64,000 bases of DNA, taken from NCBI GenBank assembly GCA_014529385.2, contig CM043952.1, positions 58,986,119 through 59,050,118 of the forward strand, read 5' to 3'. Under the pieces are notes generated by a model, which worked only from the letters and a program-made list of their open reading frames with translations, did not search any database and was not told the DNA's origin. This DNA comes from Adiantum capillus-veneris (lineage: Eukaryota > Streptophyta > Polypodiopsida > Polypodiales > Pteridaceae). The first letter of the stretch is position 1; each line of letters begins with the position of its first letter. The translations under genes and the position numbers were made by a program. Shown piece by piece: positions 1 through 11,070 of the stretch.

Positions 1-140
1 TAGTTCATTGTCAAAACTGCCACAGCAGACTGTAGAAGTCAGTTTAGGTTGAACAAAACTTATCCAAAAGATTTGTGGAGCAAGCTACAAACTTTACAAG
101 CTATCAGCACACCAAAAATTCAGATTTAAAAGTGATGGAA

Positions 141-158
141 CATGGATCGCGATCCATG
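141..158. repeat. 18-bp palindrome, copy 1
   Basis: CATGGATCGCGATCCATG is a perfect 18-bp palindrome. Four degenerate copies follow at 5613, 5884, 6168 and 6283. Most are preceded by a few purines (typically AACATGG) and followed by a short T/A-CC(C/T) motif. Role unknown. Confidence 0.8.
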
Positions 159-371
159 CACCCTTGAGAAATTTTTGGACAAAAACTTTTTCAGCTTGTA
201 GCAAAGACCATTGTGAACAAAAGTCCCCAAAGAATTTTTGTCAAAAAAGTTCAAAAACTGGGTGAAAAGAGCCAAAAGCAGTTCAAGGTGAAAACCCTAA
301 AACACACCTGGGGATTGACTTTTGCCTGGCCTAAACAAGTCCAAATCACACAAAAACCATATAGCAGGGAT

Positions 372-376
372 CAGTG
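372..376. repeat. Target-site duplication of copia A (left)
   Basis: CAGTG directly abuts the LTR at 377 and is repeated at 5557-5561, the 5-bp duplication expected of an LTR-retrotransposon integrase. Confidence 0.9.
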
Positions 377-655
377 TGTTGAAGATGATGAAACAAGAAA
401 CAGAAGGAAGACAACAACTCAGAGTAGGAAGAAGATGGAGAAGGAGAAGACACAGATCTTGCGTACGAGATCTCTGTAGTCTCTCTCTCTGTATTAGAAT
501 AATAGAGTATGTACAAACTCAGAGCTACAAAGCTTATATGAAACCCTAAGAGATAAGGTGTCCTTTCACACCAGATGTCTAAGGGGAAAAACCCAGTGGG
601 AGAAAAGTGCCCCTAGTGAAGCGCGTATACACACTAACACTACTACATGTCTACA
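377..655 (-). repeat. 3' LTR of copia A
   Basis: 279 bp, bounded by TGTTGAAG and TGTCTACA as written on the plus strand. It is a near-identical direct repeat of 5278-5556 and holds a short CT-rich stretch at about 480. Confidence 0.93.
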
Positions 656-666
656 AATCCCCCCTG
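656..666 (-). other. Polypurine tract of copia A
   Basis: On the minus strand CAGGGGGGATT sits immediately before the LTR start TGTAGACA, the usual place and composition for the plus-strand primer. Copia B has almost the same tract (AGGGGGGATT) at 58183-58192. Confidence 0.85.
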
Positions 667-702
667 TAGTGATAGTGTGAATCCGTACAAGGTAGCAGAT
701 CA

Positions 703-3700
703 TCATGTGTATGAGAGTAAGCCCAAAGCTTTTCGGAAAGCTTCAAACTTTTCTCGTGAAAACGCCTTCGTAAATAGATCTGCAATGTTATCCTATGTAG
801 GACAGTAAGTTAGTGTGATCTCCCTTGCATGTAGCCTTTCCCTGACATAGTGGTAGTGAACCTCTATGTGCTTTGTTCTTGCATGAAATACTGGATTCCT
901 TGCAACTGCCATAGCACTCTGACTGTCAGTGAAAATGGTAGTGGGTGCCTGTTGACACTCACAAAGATCTGCCAATAACCTGCGTATCCATACACAATCA
1001 ACTGTTGCCATGAAAGCTGCCCTGTACTCAGCTTCACAAGTTGATGTAGCCATTGTGGGTTGCTTCTTGCTTAGCCAAGATATACATGCATTTCCCAAGA
1101 AAAAACAATTGCCACTTGTGGAATGTCGTGTGTCAAAATCACCAGCCCAATCTGAATCGCTGTAACCAAGAAGCTGCATAGAATTGTGCTTTCCATACAT
1201 ATCCCCCCTTGGAAAGAACATGGCAAGATTAGGGGTACCTGAAAGGTAACGAAGTATTCCCTTCACAGCCTGCCAATGATGCATACCTGGGCTGTGCATA
1301 AATCTGCTTGCTTGTGAAACCCCAAATTGAATGTCTAGACGAGTGTTGCCTGCCAAATATATCAAGCAACCAACGGCTGCTGCATAAGTATGTACATCAA
1401 AAGGTTTTCCAGCATCATGCATGCTCAACTTTGATCCAGTTTCTACGGGTGTAGAGATTGGCTTACAATTTTGCATACCAAACTTGTCCAAAATGTTATG
1501 CAAATATTTTGCCTGCAACATGTATATGCCATCTTATGATTGCACAAACTGAATACCCAAGTAATAATGTAGCAAACCAAGATCAGACATCTCAAAGGTT
1601 TTTCTCAAAGCATCTTTAAACGCTTCAATTTCATCTGCAGTATTACCTGTAAGAAGCATATCATCCACATAAAGTGTTAGCATAATGAGAACTCCATCTC
1701 TCTTTTTGACATACAAAGTACTTTCTGTTGGACTATTCTGAAATCCCTGGCCAATCAAATAAGTATGTATCTTCTCATACCATGCTCTTGGAGCTTGTTT
1801 AAGACCATACAAAGCTTTACGCAATCTACATACCTTTTGCTCTTGACCTTTTACAACAAAACCACTTGGTTGACTTACATAAACTTCTTCCTGCAAATCA
1901 CCATTCAAAAAAGCAGTTTTGATATCCAACTGATGCACTTTCCAACCATGATGAGCAGCAATTGCAACTAGTGATCTAACTGTGGACGCACGAGAAGTAG
2001 GAGCAAAGGTTTCATCATAATCTATGCCTTTCTGTTGCGCATAGCCTTTTTCCACAAGCCTTGCTTTGTACCTATCAACAGTACCATCTTGTTTTCTTTT
2101 TACCTTAAAAACCCACTTTGTACCAATAGGCTTTTTACCTGTAGGCAAGTCCACTAGATCCCATGTATGATTCTTATGAATAGAATCAATTTCTTGCTGC
2201 ATAGCATCTTTCCACTGAACACACTCCAAAGCTTGTTCAAATGAATTAGGCTCATCTGCATCACAAAGAGAGCTAAAGCAAGCCAAATCTACTTACTCTC
2301 TACCAAAAGTAGTACCACCACGTGTTTTTCGTGGCAACGGTGCATCCAACTTGCTATCCTGCAAAGTTTTCTGAACCCATTTAGGCAAGGTTCTTTCTTC
2401 CCTGAGAACTTCTTGCTCTTCATGCACAATTTCCTCTACATCATGAGGTGTCACATGCTGATCAAAAGATTGATCAAGATTATCAACCTGTTGTGATTCT
2501 TGATTCTCCACAAAAGAAGGAAGCAAACCTTCAAATACATCATGTGTCTGCATATGCGGTACATCAAAAGCAACCATAGGTTGAGCAGTAGTTTCTGCAA
2601 AAATTACATCACGACTTTCAAAAATCTTGTTTGTAGCAGGATTGTAAAGTCTATAGCCTTTACTTCCACTACTGTACCCCACAAATATACATTTGATTGC
2701 CTTATCATCAAGCTTCCCACGTAACTGCTGAGGGATGTGAGCATAAGCAACACAACCAAAAACACGAAGATAACTGACTGAAGGTTTTCTGTCATACCAA
2801 TCTTCAAATGGAGTAATGGTCTTCAAGGCATGAGTAGGACACCTGTTTAAAACATGTGCTGCACAAGCAACTACCTCCGTCCATAGCTTATGAGGCAAAC
2901 TCTTAGCCTTGAGCATACATCTAGCCGTCTCCATTAAAGACCTGTTCTTCCTTTCTGCAACACCATTCTGTTGTGGTGTGTATGGCATAGTGCATTGGTG
3001 TTTAATGCCTTTCTTTCCCAAAAAATCCTTAAATGCACCTGACATGTATTCACCTCCTCGATCATTACAAAGAGTCTGTACGTTGCAACCTGTTTCATTT
3101 TCAACCATGGAGACATAATGTTGAAAAACTGCAAACACATCTGACTTTGCTTTGAGTGGATACACCCAACAAAACCTGGAAAAGTCATCAATGAAGGTCA
3201 CAAAATAAAGGTTGTTTCCTATAGATGGCGTCCTCATAGGACCACATACATCACTGTGTACAAGCTGCAACTTTCGTGTCGCTCTAACTGAACCATCCTG
3301 CGAAAATGAAAATCTGTGCATCTTTCCAAGAACGCAACCTTCACATACATGTCTTGGTGGCATCTCCAATAAAGACAAATCATGCACCATATTATGACGT
3401 TGTAAAGTCATCAAAGTGCCATAACTAACATGTCCAAATCTAGCATGCCACAACTCAGCATCCTGCATGGCCTGAGTCTTTGTTTCTGCAATACATACAT
3501 GAATCTTCTTTTCATAACGATCTAGCACAAATAGTCCATTTTCCAGCGTACCTGTAGTGATAAGAGAATAACCATTCTCTCGATCTCGTACAACACATCT
3601 GTCATCCTCAAAAATGACCCGAAGACCATTTTTTGCAAGAGAGGATACAGACAACAAATTCTTCTTGATCCCTGGAACATATAAGACATCTGGCAAGCAT

Positions 3701-4878
3701 AAATCTGAACCATCTGAAATGGTAATCAAAATCTTACCAACGCCTTTGATTGGATAAGAAGCATTATTTGCACATGTCACCTTCTTTCCTGCTGGAGCTG
3801 CATCCAATGAACAAAACAAATCCTTCCTTGAAGTAATATGCATGGATGCACCACTATCAAAGTACCAAATCATTTGTGTCTTGTCAACACTGTAAGCAGA
3901 AAAATCTGAACATACTACAAAAGCATAAGAAGCCTGCACAAAGTTTGCAGACTCTTCTTTAGCTGTATAAGAATCACCACAAGCTGAAACAACCAAACTT
4001 GAATCTTTCTTCTTTTCTTTAGCAATTCGCTTTTTACACTCACTAATGTAGTGACCAGGTTTCTTGCAGTAGTGACATTTATCTTTCTTCTTGGACTTGT
4101 CGGAATCACCTTTAGACTTCTCTGAAGATTGTCCTGCACTAGACTTGGAGTGATGAGCACTCTCTTTACCCTTGTTTTTGTTATGTACAACAAGAGAATG
4201 ATTCATACCATCCACCTGTAAAGACTTGTTCTTATGTGATTGATCCTCCTGCAATAGCAAAGCCACTAACTCTTCAAAATGAAGAGGCTCAGGATTAGCT
4301 CGCAAAGACAGAGTCAAAGAAGTCTGAAAAGTCAAATAAGATGGTGGTAGTGAATTGAGTGTTTTGGAAACCAAGTCCTTCTCTGCAATCACTTCATCAA
4401 TGCTAAGCAATTGCTCTTTAAGATCCCTGATTTTTGTAAGATGCTCGACGATATCGTCACCTTCGTCCATCTGTATTTTGTCAAGTTGTTTCTTCAAAAA
4501 CTCTATTCTGGCAGCGTTTCTTCCTCCAAACATAGCTTGCAGAGTGTTCCAAGCATCCTCTCTGCAAGATCTGATATGTGGTGTGATTGTCCTCTTTATG
4601 GTTAAGGCAATCACAGCCATAGCTTGTGCATCTTTAGTATCCCATCTCTTTTGCTCTGGAGTGACTTGTGAGGGTCCTGCACCAACAGCTGCACCACGAC
4701 AAGGCGTGGCAGGTGCAATGCTACCTGGATGAACTTCATCTCCAGATACATAATCCCACAATCCTTTAGCAACCAAAAAATTTTTGGCCATAAAAGACCA
4801 AAGAGAATAGTTGGTACCATCCAATTTGTCTTCGGATGTAAATGCACCAAAAATCTCTTTCTCCATAGATTGAGCCAT
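703..4878 (-). pseudogene. Copia A gag-pol polyprotein, three in-frame stops
   Basis: One continuous reading frame of about 1390 codons encodes the copia polyprotein that packages, cleaves, integrates and reverse-transcribes the element RNA. In order: Gag N-terminus (start ATG at 4878, MAQSMEKEIF), zinc knuckle CHYCKKPGHYISEC, protease WYFDSGAS, integrase HHCC (HARFGH...CEGC) with catalytic D/D/E in HSDVCGP, NDRGGEY and NGVAERKN, RT with LYVDDMLL, and RNase H with SDSDWAG and TDSQSA. All three stops (TAA 2293-2295, TAA 1534-1536, TAG 793-795) stay in frame, with no frameshift. After the last stop the frame continues DNIADLFTKAFSREK to a natural end at 703. The TAG at 793 aligns with a CAG codon in copia B. 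Dead as it stands, but otherwise well preserved. Confidence 0.93.
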
Positions 4879-5263
4879 ACTGTGGATGCACACAAGAGAG
4901 CAAAAGAACCTCCAAGAGATTCACAAATCTCCTCTCCAATGCAAGAAAAACTCTACACAAAATCTCAGCACAAAGCTAAGACAAGCTGCTTCCCAAAAGA
5001 ACTATTTACCTGAAGAAAATCTGTCAAAAAGCACACCCTCTTGATCTAAACGCCTCCGAAAAGTAACTTCTGCTATGCTGCTCAGAACAAAATTCTGAGG
5101 GCTCGAATGGCTTCTAAAGGGAGGTAAAACCCCAGGTCACCTGATCAGAATACTCTCGGAACGTCGAGGATGCTCCCACGAGCAAATTTTTCGAAAACTG
5201 CCTGAAAACTGTGATTGCGCACGCGGACGCGAAAACGCAAGTAGAGGCTCTAGAAATCACCTT

Positions 5264-5275
5264 GCTCTGATACCA
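5264..5275 (-). other. Primer binding site of copia A
   Basis: The minus strand reads TGGTATCAGAGC two bases inside the 5' LTR. This complements the 3' end of plant initiator tRNA-Met, the standard primer for copia elements. Confidence 0.92.
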
Positions 5276-5277
5276 AT

Positions 5278-5556
5278 TGTTGAAGATGATGAAATAGGAA
5301 ACAGAAGGAAGACAACAACTCAGAGTAGGAAGAAGATGGAGAAGGAGAAGACACAGAGCTTGCGTACGAGATCTCTGTAGTCTCTCTCTTTGTATTAGAA
5401 TAATAGAGTATCTACAAACTCAGAGCTACAAAGCTTATATGAAACCCTAAGAGATAAAGTGTCCTTTCACACCAGATGTCCAAGGGGAAAAACCCAGTGG
5501 TAGAAAAGTGCCCCTGGTGAAGCGCGTATACACACTAACACTACTACATGTCTACA
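5278..5556 (-). repeat. 5' LTR of copia A
   Basis: 279-bp direct repeat of 377-655. Nine substitutions were counted by hand between the two copies. Confidence 0.93.
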
Positions 5557-5561
5557 CAGTG
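5557..5561. repeat. Target-site duplication of copia A (right)
   Basis: CAGTG, matching 372-376. Confidence 0.9.
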
Positions 5562-5612
5562 GACTAAGGGGAAGCTGTGTGCCAAGTTTTAGTGCAATCT
5601 GACACATAGGTA

Positions 5613-5630
5613 CATGGATTGTGATCCATG
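5613..5630. repeat. 18-bp palindrome, copy 2
   Basis: CATGGATTGTGATCCATG differs from copy 1 by two central bases. It lies 287 bp from copy 1 once copia A and one target duplication are subtracted. Confidence 0.75.
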
Positions 5631-5883
5631 TTCCCTTGTCACACTGATACTATATTTGCACCATAGCTAGAGCCCATCACAAGGAGTTTACTGGTCTTCT
5701 CAAAACTGAATTTGGATATCAAAAACCTATCCAAAAGCCTAGAACTGCCAAGTACTCTGAGCAAGTGCCAGAACTGACCTAACTTTCAATCTAGAGGTCC
5801 ATTTTTAAAAAATTTGATACCATAGGACCTACTTATCATGCTAATTCAGATGGTACCAAAAAAAAGTTAATTTGGGCTCCAAA

Positions 5884-5901
5884 CATGGATCGTGATCCAT
5901 G
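5884..5901. repeat. 18-bp palindrome, copy 3
   Basis: CATGGATCGTGATCCATG has one mismatch from the perfect palindrome and lies 271 bp after copy 2. Confidence 0.75.
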
Positions 5902-6167
5902 TACCCATAGTGACAGCTTGAGTTGAAACTTTCCACATCAGTAGTGCATACACAGAGAAACATATCCCCAAGTTTAATTTTGGAAAAAATTGAGCAAATT
6001 TGGATCGAAAGGGAGCAAAATAGGTGACAGATAGAAAACCGCAGTACAGACCTAGTGCTGGCAATTTTACCTGTCAAACCAAGTTCAAATTCAAAAAGAT
6101 TTGAGATTTAGCTTGTGGACATAGAGTGCAACAAGCTGCCAAGAGGATAAGTCCAGATGTGGTTGAA

Positions 6168-6185
6168 CATGGATCGCCATCCATG
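6168..6185. repeat. 18-bp palindrome, copy 4
   Basis: CATGGATCGCCATCCATG lies 284 bp after copy 3. Confidence 0.72.
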
Positions 6186-6282
6186 TACCTCAACCTCAGT
6201 ATTTGCTGAAAATTGGTTTATAGCCTGCTTATGACCTTGTCTACACACAGTAAAAATTTGGGGAAAAAAATCTGATAGGGAA

Positions 6283-6300
6283 CATGGATCGCTAACCATG
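6283..6300. repeat. 18-bp palindrome, copy 5
   Basis: CATGGATCGCTAACCATG is the most degenerate copy and lies only 115 bp after copy 4. Confidence 0.65.
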
Positions 6301-6715
6301 TACCTCTCAACATAGTGGGGGTATCTGACTTTGTGATCTTGTAGACATACTTGAGAACATCCCAAATCTCAAGTTTGAGCTAAAAATACCTTCGGGAGAC
6401 CAAGATATAAGCCAAAGTTCCTGTGTTTTGGTCCTGAAACTGTTTTGAGTGCTGTTTCAAGTGAAGTTCTCTAAAATTGCTCTAACTTTTGATACACAAC
6501 TCCAAATTGAGTCAGGTATAGCTAAGAAGAAAGCTTACGAGCAATAGCACACACCTAAATCCCTAAATCCAAACTTTTAGGGTACCAAAAACTAATTTCT
6601 AGAGACCAATTCTTGACTTTTGAGAGATCTGACCAGGGGCAAAAAGGGATAAGTTGCACTAAGCCAAAGTGGGCTTGTCAAGGACAATCTTGAGAATCTT
6701 GAGTGAGCTTCAACC

Positions 6716-7825
6716 ATGACAAATCATCCACCACCAAGGTTCTCTACTCCACTCAAAGACATGAAAGACGCAACAAACGCTGCAATGCCTTCAACGATAG
6801 GATTGAGAGAATACCTAGAGGAGAGGCATCCCCTAATCAACAAACCGAACGAGATTCATCCAAGCCAATGAATCCATGAGAGTGCTTACAGATTACGCTC
6901 ATGAGGGCTTATATAGATTCACAAACGGGGATCCATACATCTTCTACAAGTGTGTAGAGCCCAATGCTAGAGAGTTGACCACCCATAAGAATCTCTATGC
7001 ATTCACGTATACAAATGCCAACGGAGTGCAAGTTTTGATGGTAGATAAGTATGGACGTGAATACAAACTTGTTGATCCAAATTGACCTAGATAAGAATCT
7101 CTATGCATTCACGTATACAAATGCCAACGGAGTGCAAGTTTTGATGGTAGATAAGTATGGACGTGAATACAAACTTGTTGATCCAAATTGACCTAGAGAG
7201 ATACAAGGGTACTCCAATCTCTACCTACTTTTAATCAAAATTGATGCCAGACGACATATCAGAGAGGATTTCACCGGGATTTTCTCCAAGACTAGAGGAG
7301 AGAGCGAGAGACATCTTTCCAAGAGACCACGAATTGGTCAAATTAGTGACTGAACCACAACAATAAAGACCATATCAAGTGGCTCAATGTGTCAAGACAA
7401 AGAACAATGGGTCAGGGGATCCACATGCTCATGTCTCACTCTTCAAACAAGTTTTGAGAGCTGAACAGATTTTGCAGGTTTCCATACTCAGTATGAGGGA
7501 TTTGGATTGACATTAGAAGGGACGGCTTTGACTTAGTTCCAACCACTAAACAGACATAATTTTCCCAACATAGCACAACTCTTGCAACAATTTGTAGAGG
7601 AGTTCTCAAAAAGGGGGATCAAACACAACACAGTGTCACACATCTACGCTTTTAAGCAAAAAGTGAACGAGAGAGTGAAGGAAGCTTTGCTTCGCTTCAA
7701 AAAATACATAGAGAGATGTCCTATGAGAGAGCTACCAAAAAATGAGAGATTATCAGTTCTCTTCATAGAGGGTTTGAGGAATGAAACTCTCAAAAAGGAC
7801 CTACATTGTAAAGGATGCACAACGT
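6716..7825 (+). pseudogene. Ty3/gypsy-type gag (G0), truncated by element G1
   Basis: This would encode the capsid protein of an LTR retrotransposon. It opens at ATG 6716 (MTNHPPPRFSTPLKD) and includes a LREYLEERHPL stretch. A second frame covers 6837-7085. The clearest domain is at about 7400-7825: pieces resembling HAHVSLFKQVLRAEQ, then FVEEFSKRGIKHNT, KQKVNERVKEALLRFKKYIE and FIEGLRN, in the order of the Retrotrans_gag family. The frame is broken by stops and shifts, and by a 106-bp tandem duplication (6985-7196). It stops dead at 7826 where the LTR of G1 begins, so G1 probably inserted here. No zinc knuckle follows; the knuckles at 20930 may be its missing continuation (inference). Confidence 0.7.
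6985..7196 (+). repeat. Perfect 106-bp tandem duplication
   Basis: 6985-7090 and 7091-7196 are identical by eye over 106 bp. The unit includes the stop codon of the short frame at 6876-7085, and 106 is not a multiple of 3, so the duplication changes frame inside the gag remnant. Identity implies a recent event. Confidence 0.92.
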
Positions 7826-8896
7826 TGTCGTGTTGTGACATGTACATAGTGGGAACGCATGCTACAAGAGTTATCTTGTAACTTTTTAGATACATAGTTA
7901 TATTTTCTATAATGTACATATGCATATTTAAGTATAATAATATGCTTTATATCTCATCCTATTATTTATCTCAAGGGTAACCTATTCTTACTTTACCATC
8001 AGAAAATACTATGGAAAAAGCGTCAATAGCTCCGCCTCTTTAACTTGGGGCAAAAAGCATTGATTCTTTATTTCTACTATCTCATTATCATCTCACACCC
8101 TAGCTAGATCCTATATCTAGGATAAACTCCAATATATATATATATTCTATGTATTTTTCTTATATTTCTCTTTAAATAGCTACTAGGAGAGAATCAAATT
8201 TTAGTGGGACACTAAGTGGCATGATTTCAAAGATACACTTATTTTAATGCATTATTGCAAGCATGATTACAAAACTTTGTCAATGAGCAATGTCATGCTT
8301 TCATATAGCATGAGGTGTCCTTTGGAATCAAATGAAAGTCTATTCTAGGGGACCACAGGAAGACTTTTGCTGCCAAAAATGGACCCTATTTTGATGATTT
8401 TTTTACACAAGGTTCCAATCCGAATTGGAAAATTCATATAAAAAGGAAGTCGTAGGTAATGAGCTGAAGTTTCTGCTCATATTTTTACTTTTTTATTTGA
8501 AGCCACGGTTAAGGAGATATGATCAAAATACTGGACCCCAGTCTGCCCACATCATGCAGGGACAACTCATTTCCAGCTTTTCCAATTTCTGTTCACATTG
8601 GCTCCTCTCTTCTTGTGTAAACCCTTGGGGGTTCCCTTGACCTAAAAAAGGGGACCTCTTCTTCCTTGAAAGGAACTCAAGCATTCAAGTCATTGATGAG
8701 AGGAGTTCTTGAGGGAGTGAGTAGTAATGTCTAATTGTACTTAGCCATTAACATAAGCCCAAGCCTACACTTTCTTCTAAAGGAAGACTAGCCATTCTTG
8801 CATGCTATCCTTGGAAGATCAACTCTAATCAAAGAAGGTCTTGGACTTGGCGTATCAATCAAAGTTGAATTCTCCCCTCTCCTTCTCTCTCCATCA
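7826..8896 (+). repeat. 5' LTR of G1 (3' boundary tentative)
   Basis: Starts TGTCGTG and matches the 3' LTR to about 8406. Beyond that point the 3' copy is missing, so the end is inferred from a terminal CA at 8895-8896 followed by a TGGTGCCG motif at 8901 that could be a primer binding site. The start is firm and the end weak. It contains TA-rich runs and no gene. Confidence 0.6.
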
Positions 8897-9965
8897 ATAA
8901 TGGTGCCGAAGGGTTTGTCAAGTAAGATGTGTTCTACATTGATGTTTTCTTGATTTCTTATTGTTTTCTTTTTCATCTCTAATCCAACATATATATATAT
9001 ATCTAATCTCATCTCCTTAACCAAACCTATCTCTCTCACTCTTAGTAATTCATCATCTCTACCAATTCTAGGTTCTCCTTGCTACAGGTACATCTCTCCC
9101 CAGAGTATCCTTATTGCCTATGGGCAAGAATAGGGCTTGGGAGGGAAACTCTCTTATTGCCTACAGGCAAGAATAGGGCTTGGGAGGGAAACTCCCTATT
9201 CTTGCCTACGGGCAAGAATAGGGCTTGGGAGGGAAACTCTATTCTCTTCTCTCATATCAACATTTTTCACATACTAGAGTTATCTTAGATGAATAATCCA
9301 CATGATGATAATTTCTATCGCTTTCACTCTCTACGATCTATTAGAATTAACGTATGGATTAGCCGTAAAATACACTTTCAACAACGTATAGTGTTTCTCT
9401 TTGGCCCAGAAAATCTCAATGAAATACTTCTATCACCGGATCCCATCATACTACCTCTCATAGACTATAACTTTTCTTTTGACGTAAGCGTAGTTATCTT
9501 GCTATGAACCAAGAGGATTTGTACACACAATTAATCCCAATCACTAGACAAAATATATATATTATGGTAAGCACAAAACTAAAATTCCAAAGAACAATTC
9601 GTAGCCTATTTGGTGAGTCAAGATTGAAAGCCATTAACTTATTAACCCTTTCATACTACCCATGATACGATATGATCATAGCCTTAATGTTTTCATCTTT
9701 GTGTTATTTTGACATTCTCTTTTGTGTTCTTTCTTTGTGTCTGTGAGTGCAAGAGAGAAAGAGTGGGGCTTCTTTGATTGCACTTCTTTCCAAACCCTAA
9801 TCTTCATGGCATCTATGGTTTAGCCCCTTCATATAGTTTTTTGGAGTTCTCTCACAAACTCTCACAGCCATAAGCCCGGTGCTTTCCTGGCAAGACCGCA
9901 AATTTCTCGACATATTTTTTGTGAACCCGATGCGAAACTGCCAGGGTGAGAGTTTGTGGGTAACC
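8897..9965 (+). other. G1 untranslated leader
   Basis: About 1.07 kb between the presumed LTR end and the gag start. It contains a three-copy minisatellite (9111-9241) and otherwise AT-rich DNA. Short open frames such as 9289-9507 look random. Confidence 0.55.
9111..9241 (+). repeat. Minisatellite, three units of 43-45 bp, with hairpin
   Basis: Three tandem copies start at about 9111, 9154 and 9197 and share the core GGGCTTGGGAGGGAAACTC. The third carries an inverted repeat ATTCTTGCC-TACG-GGCAAGAAT, a 9-bp stem with a 4-nt loop. Its position in the retroelement leader allows a role in RNA packaging or translation, but nothing shows it. Confidence 0.85.
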
Positions 9966-11070
9966 ATGGGTGATCATATTGAGCAACAGGGTATGCATTT
10001 TGACCCAGCAACAATGCAAATGTTTCAAGCATTTGCAATGTTCATTCAACAACAACATGCTACTGAAAGAAGGGAGATTTCAGCAACAAAATCCATACAA
10101 GCGATCGTCAACAGAATGGATCAGTTCAATGGCAAAGATGTAACCAAGTACTTACGAGAGTATGTGAAGGAGATGGAGTTGCATCGCGTGTCAGAAGGTG
10201 AGATGATTCAAAGCTTTGAGCTAGTTGTTGCTCCAGAAATTAGAGAACATGTTAGGGGAATTAAAGATGGGCATGGGAGAAATTGGGAAGAACTCAAAGT
10301 AGCTTTAAAGGAGGAATATTTCATGGAGGACTCTGAGAGTGTGAACAAAAGGACATTCTTAGAATGGGTAGTCAAGCCAAAGCAAGGACTATCAATAACA
10401 GAGCTACTTAGGGAATTTGAGTGGCGCAATGCACAACTCACAAGGACAGAAAGGGCCACACTAGATACAGAGAAGACAGATCTTTCTCTTACAAGCTGCA
10501 GGTAAAGAGTTTCAAGAAAATTTGGATCTTCTTCTTGAAGATAAAGATGCTGAGCAAGGACTAAAGACCGACTGGAATGAGGTTGAAGGTGCTGTCTCAC
10601 TGCTTGCCAAACAACAAAGAAGAAGGAACAAGATGGTAGTAAACACTACAAGTCCTTCCACCTCAACTTCTGACAAAATGGTAAAGCCTACTTCTATCAC
10701 TCCTAAGTTTGATGAGTCCATGCTAGATGAGCTTGTGAAGGGAATGTGTGACTTGAAGGTGAATCTTGCAAAGCTTGAAGAAAAAGGCCAACCATCAAGG
10801 CCACTTCCTAGGCAAAGACAACAGCCCAAAGAAGGATTTGTTAATAGATGTATTTGGTGTGATAGTACAGACCATGTAAGAAGGGATTGTGATGATTTTA
10901 GTGATGCTTTGTCAAAAGATGTTGTCTTTTTTAAGGATGGTAAAATCCACTTAAGAGAGACAGGTCTACCCTTGAGAACTAACTTTGGGAAGGGGGGAAT
11001 GCAAACCTTAGTTGAAGATATGGCAACTAACCGTGCCAGCTCTTCAGTTGCGGTAGCTACTTTTTTGTGA
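9966..11070 (+). pseudogene. G1 gag (capsid and nucleocapsid), frameshifted
   Basis: Encodes the structural Gag protein. Start ATG at 9966 (MGDHIEQQGMHFDP). The capsid-like part covers the first 170 residues (YLREYVKEMELHRV, EYFMEDSESV). The nucleocapsid has a zinc knuckle CIWCDSTDHVRRDC (CX2CX4HX4C) at about 10852-10893, followed by the motif LRTNFGKGGM. The frame shifts by one base near 10460-10500: upstream is frame 3 and downstream (KEFQENLDLLLED) is frame 1. The second part ends at TGA 11068-11070. Non-functional as it stands. Confidence 0.85.

Larger units (their letters stand above)
1..376. other. Leader-like repeat DNA left of copia A
   Basis: No coding region is recognisable. Together with 5562-6715 this is one continuous stretch that copia A interrupted, as shown by the CAGTG duplication at the two edges. 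It contains the first 18-bp palindrome of a periodic series (see 141-158). I infer that it is the long untranslated leader or LTR of the gypsy-type gag at 6716, but no LTR boundary is visible. Confidence 0.45.
377..5556 (-). mobile_element. Ty1/copia LTR retrotransposon A (complete, disabled)
   Basis: A full-length Ty1/copia element of 5180 bp in reverse orientation. It has two 279-bp LTRs (TG...CA), a 5-bp duplication CAGTG, a primer binding site matching initiator tRNA-Met beside the 5' LTR, a polypurine tract beside the 3' LTR, and one polyprotein frame in the copia order gag, protease, integrase, RT, RNase H. By eye the LTRs differ at 9 of 279 positions (about 3%), so insertion is moderately old. 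Three in-frame stops break the polyprotein. The element lies inside leader-like DNA whose periodic palindrome spacing is restored when the element is removed. Confidence 0.95.
5562..6715. other. Non-coding leader with periodic palindromes
   Basis: No recognisable coding sequence over 1.15 kb. It is the right-hand continuation of 1-376. Four copies of the CATGGATC...GATCCATG palindrome occur here at intervals of 271, 284 and 115 bp, with loosely similar AT-rich sequence between them, suggesting a decayed tandem repeat of about 280 bp. It runs directly into the start of the gag-like frame at 6716, so I infer an LTR or 5' leader of a gypsy-type element. Confidence 0.5.

Noticed and set aside
4355-4732. 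Plus-strand 125-codon frame opposite copia A gag
   Set aside because: It is the antisense shadow of the copia polyprotein.
141-6300. CRISPR-like array of spaced repeats
   Set aside because: Spacing near 280 bp, eukaryotic retroelement context and degenerate palindromes exclude a CRISPR array.
9289-9507. A 72-codon frame in the G1 leader
   Set aside because: Lies between LTR and gag, no recognisable motif, expected by chance at this AT content.
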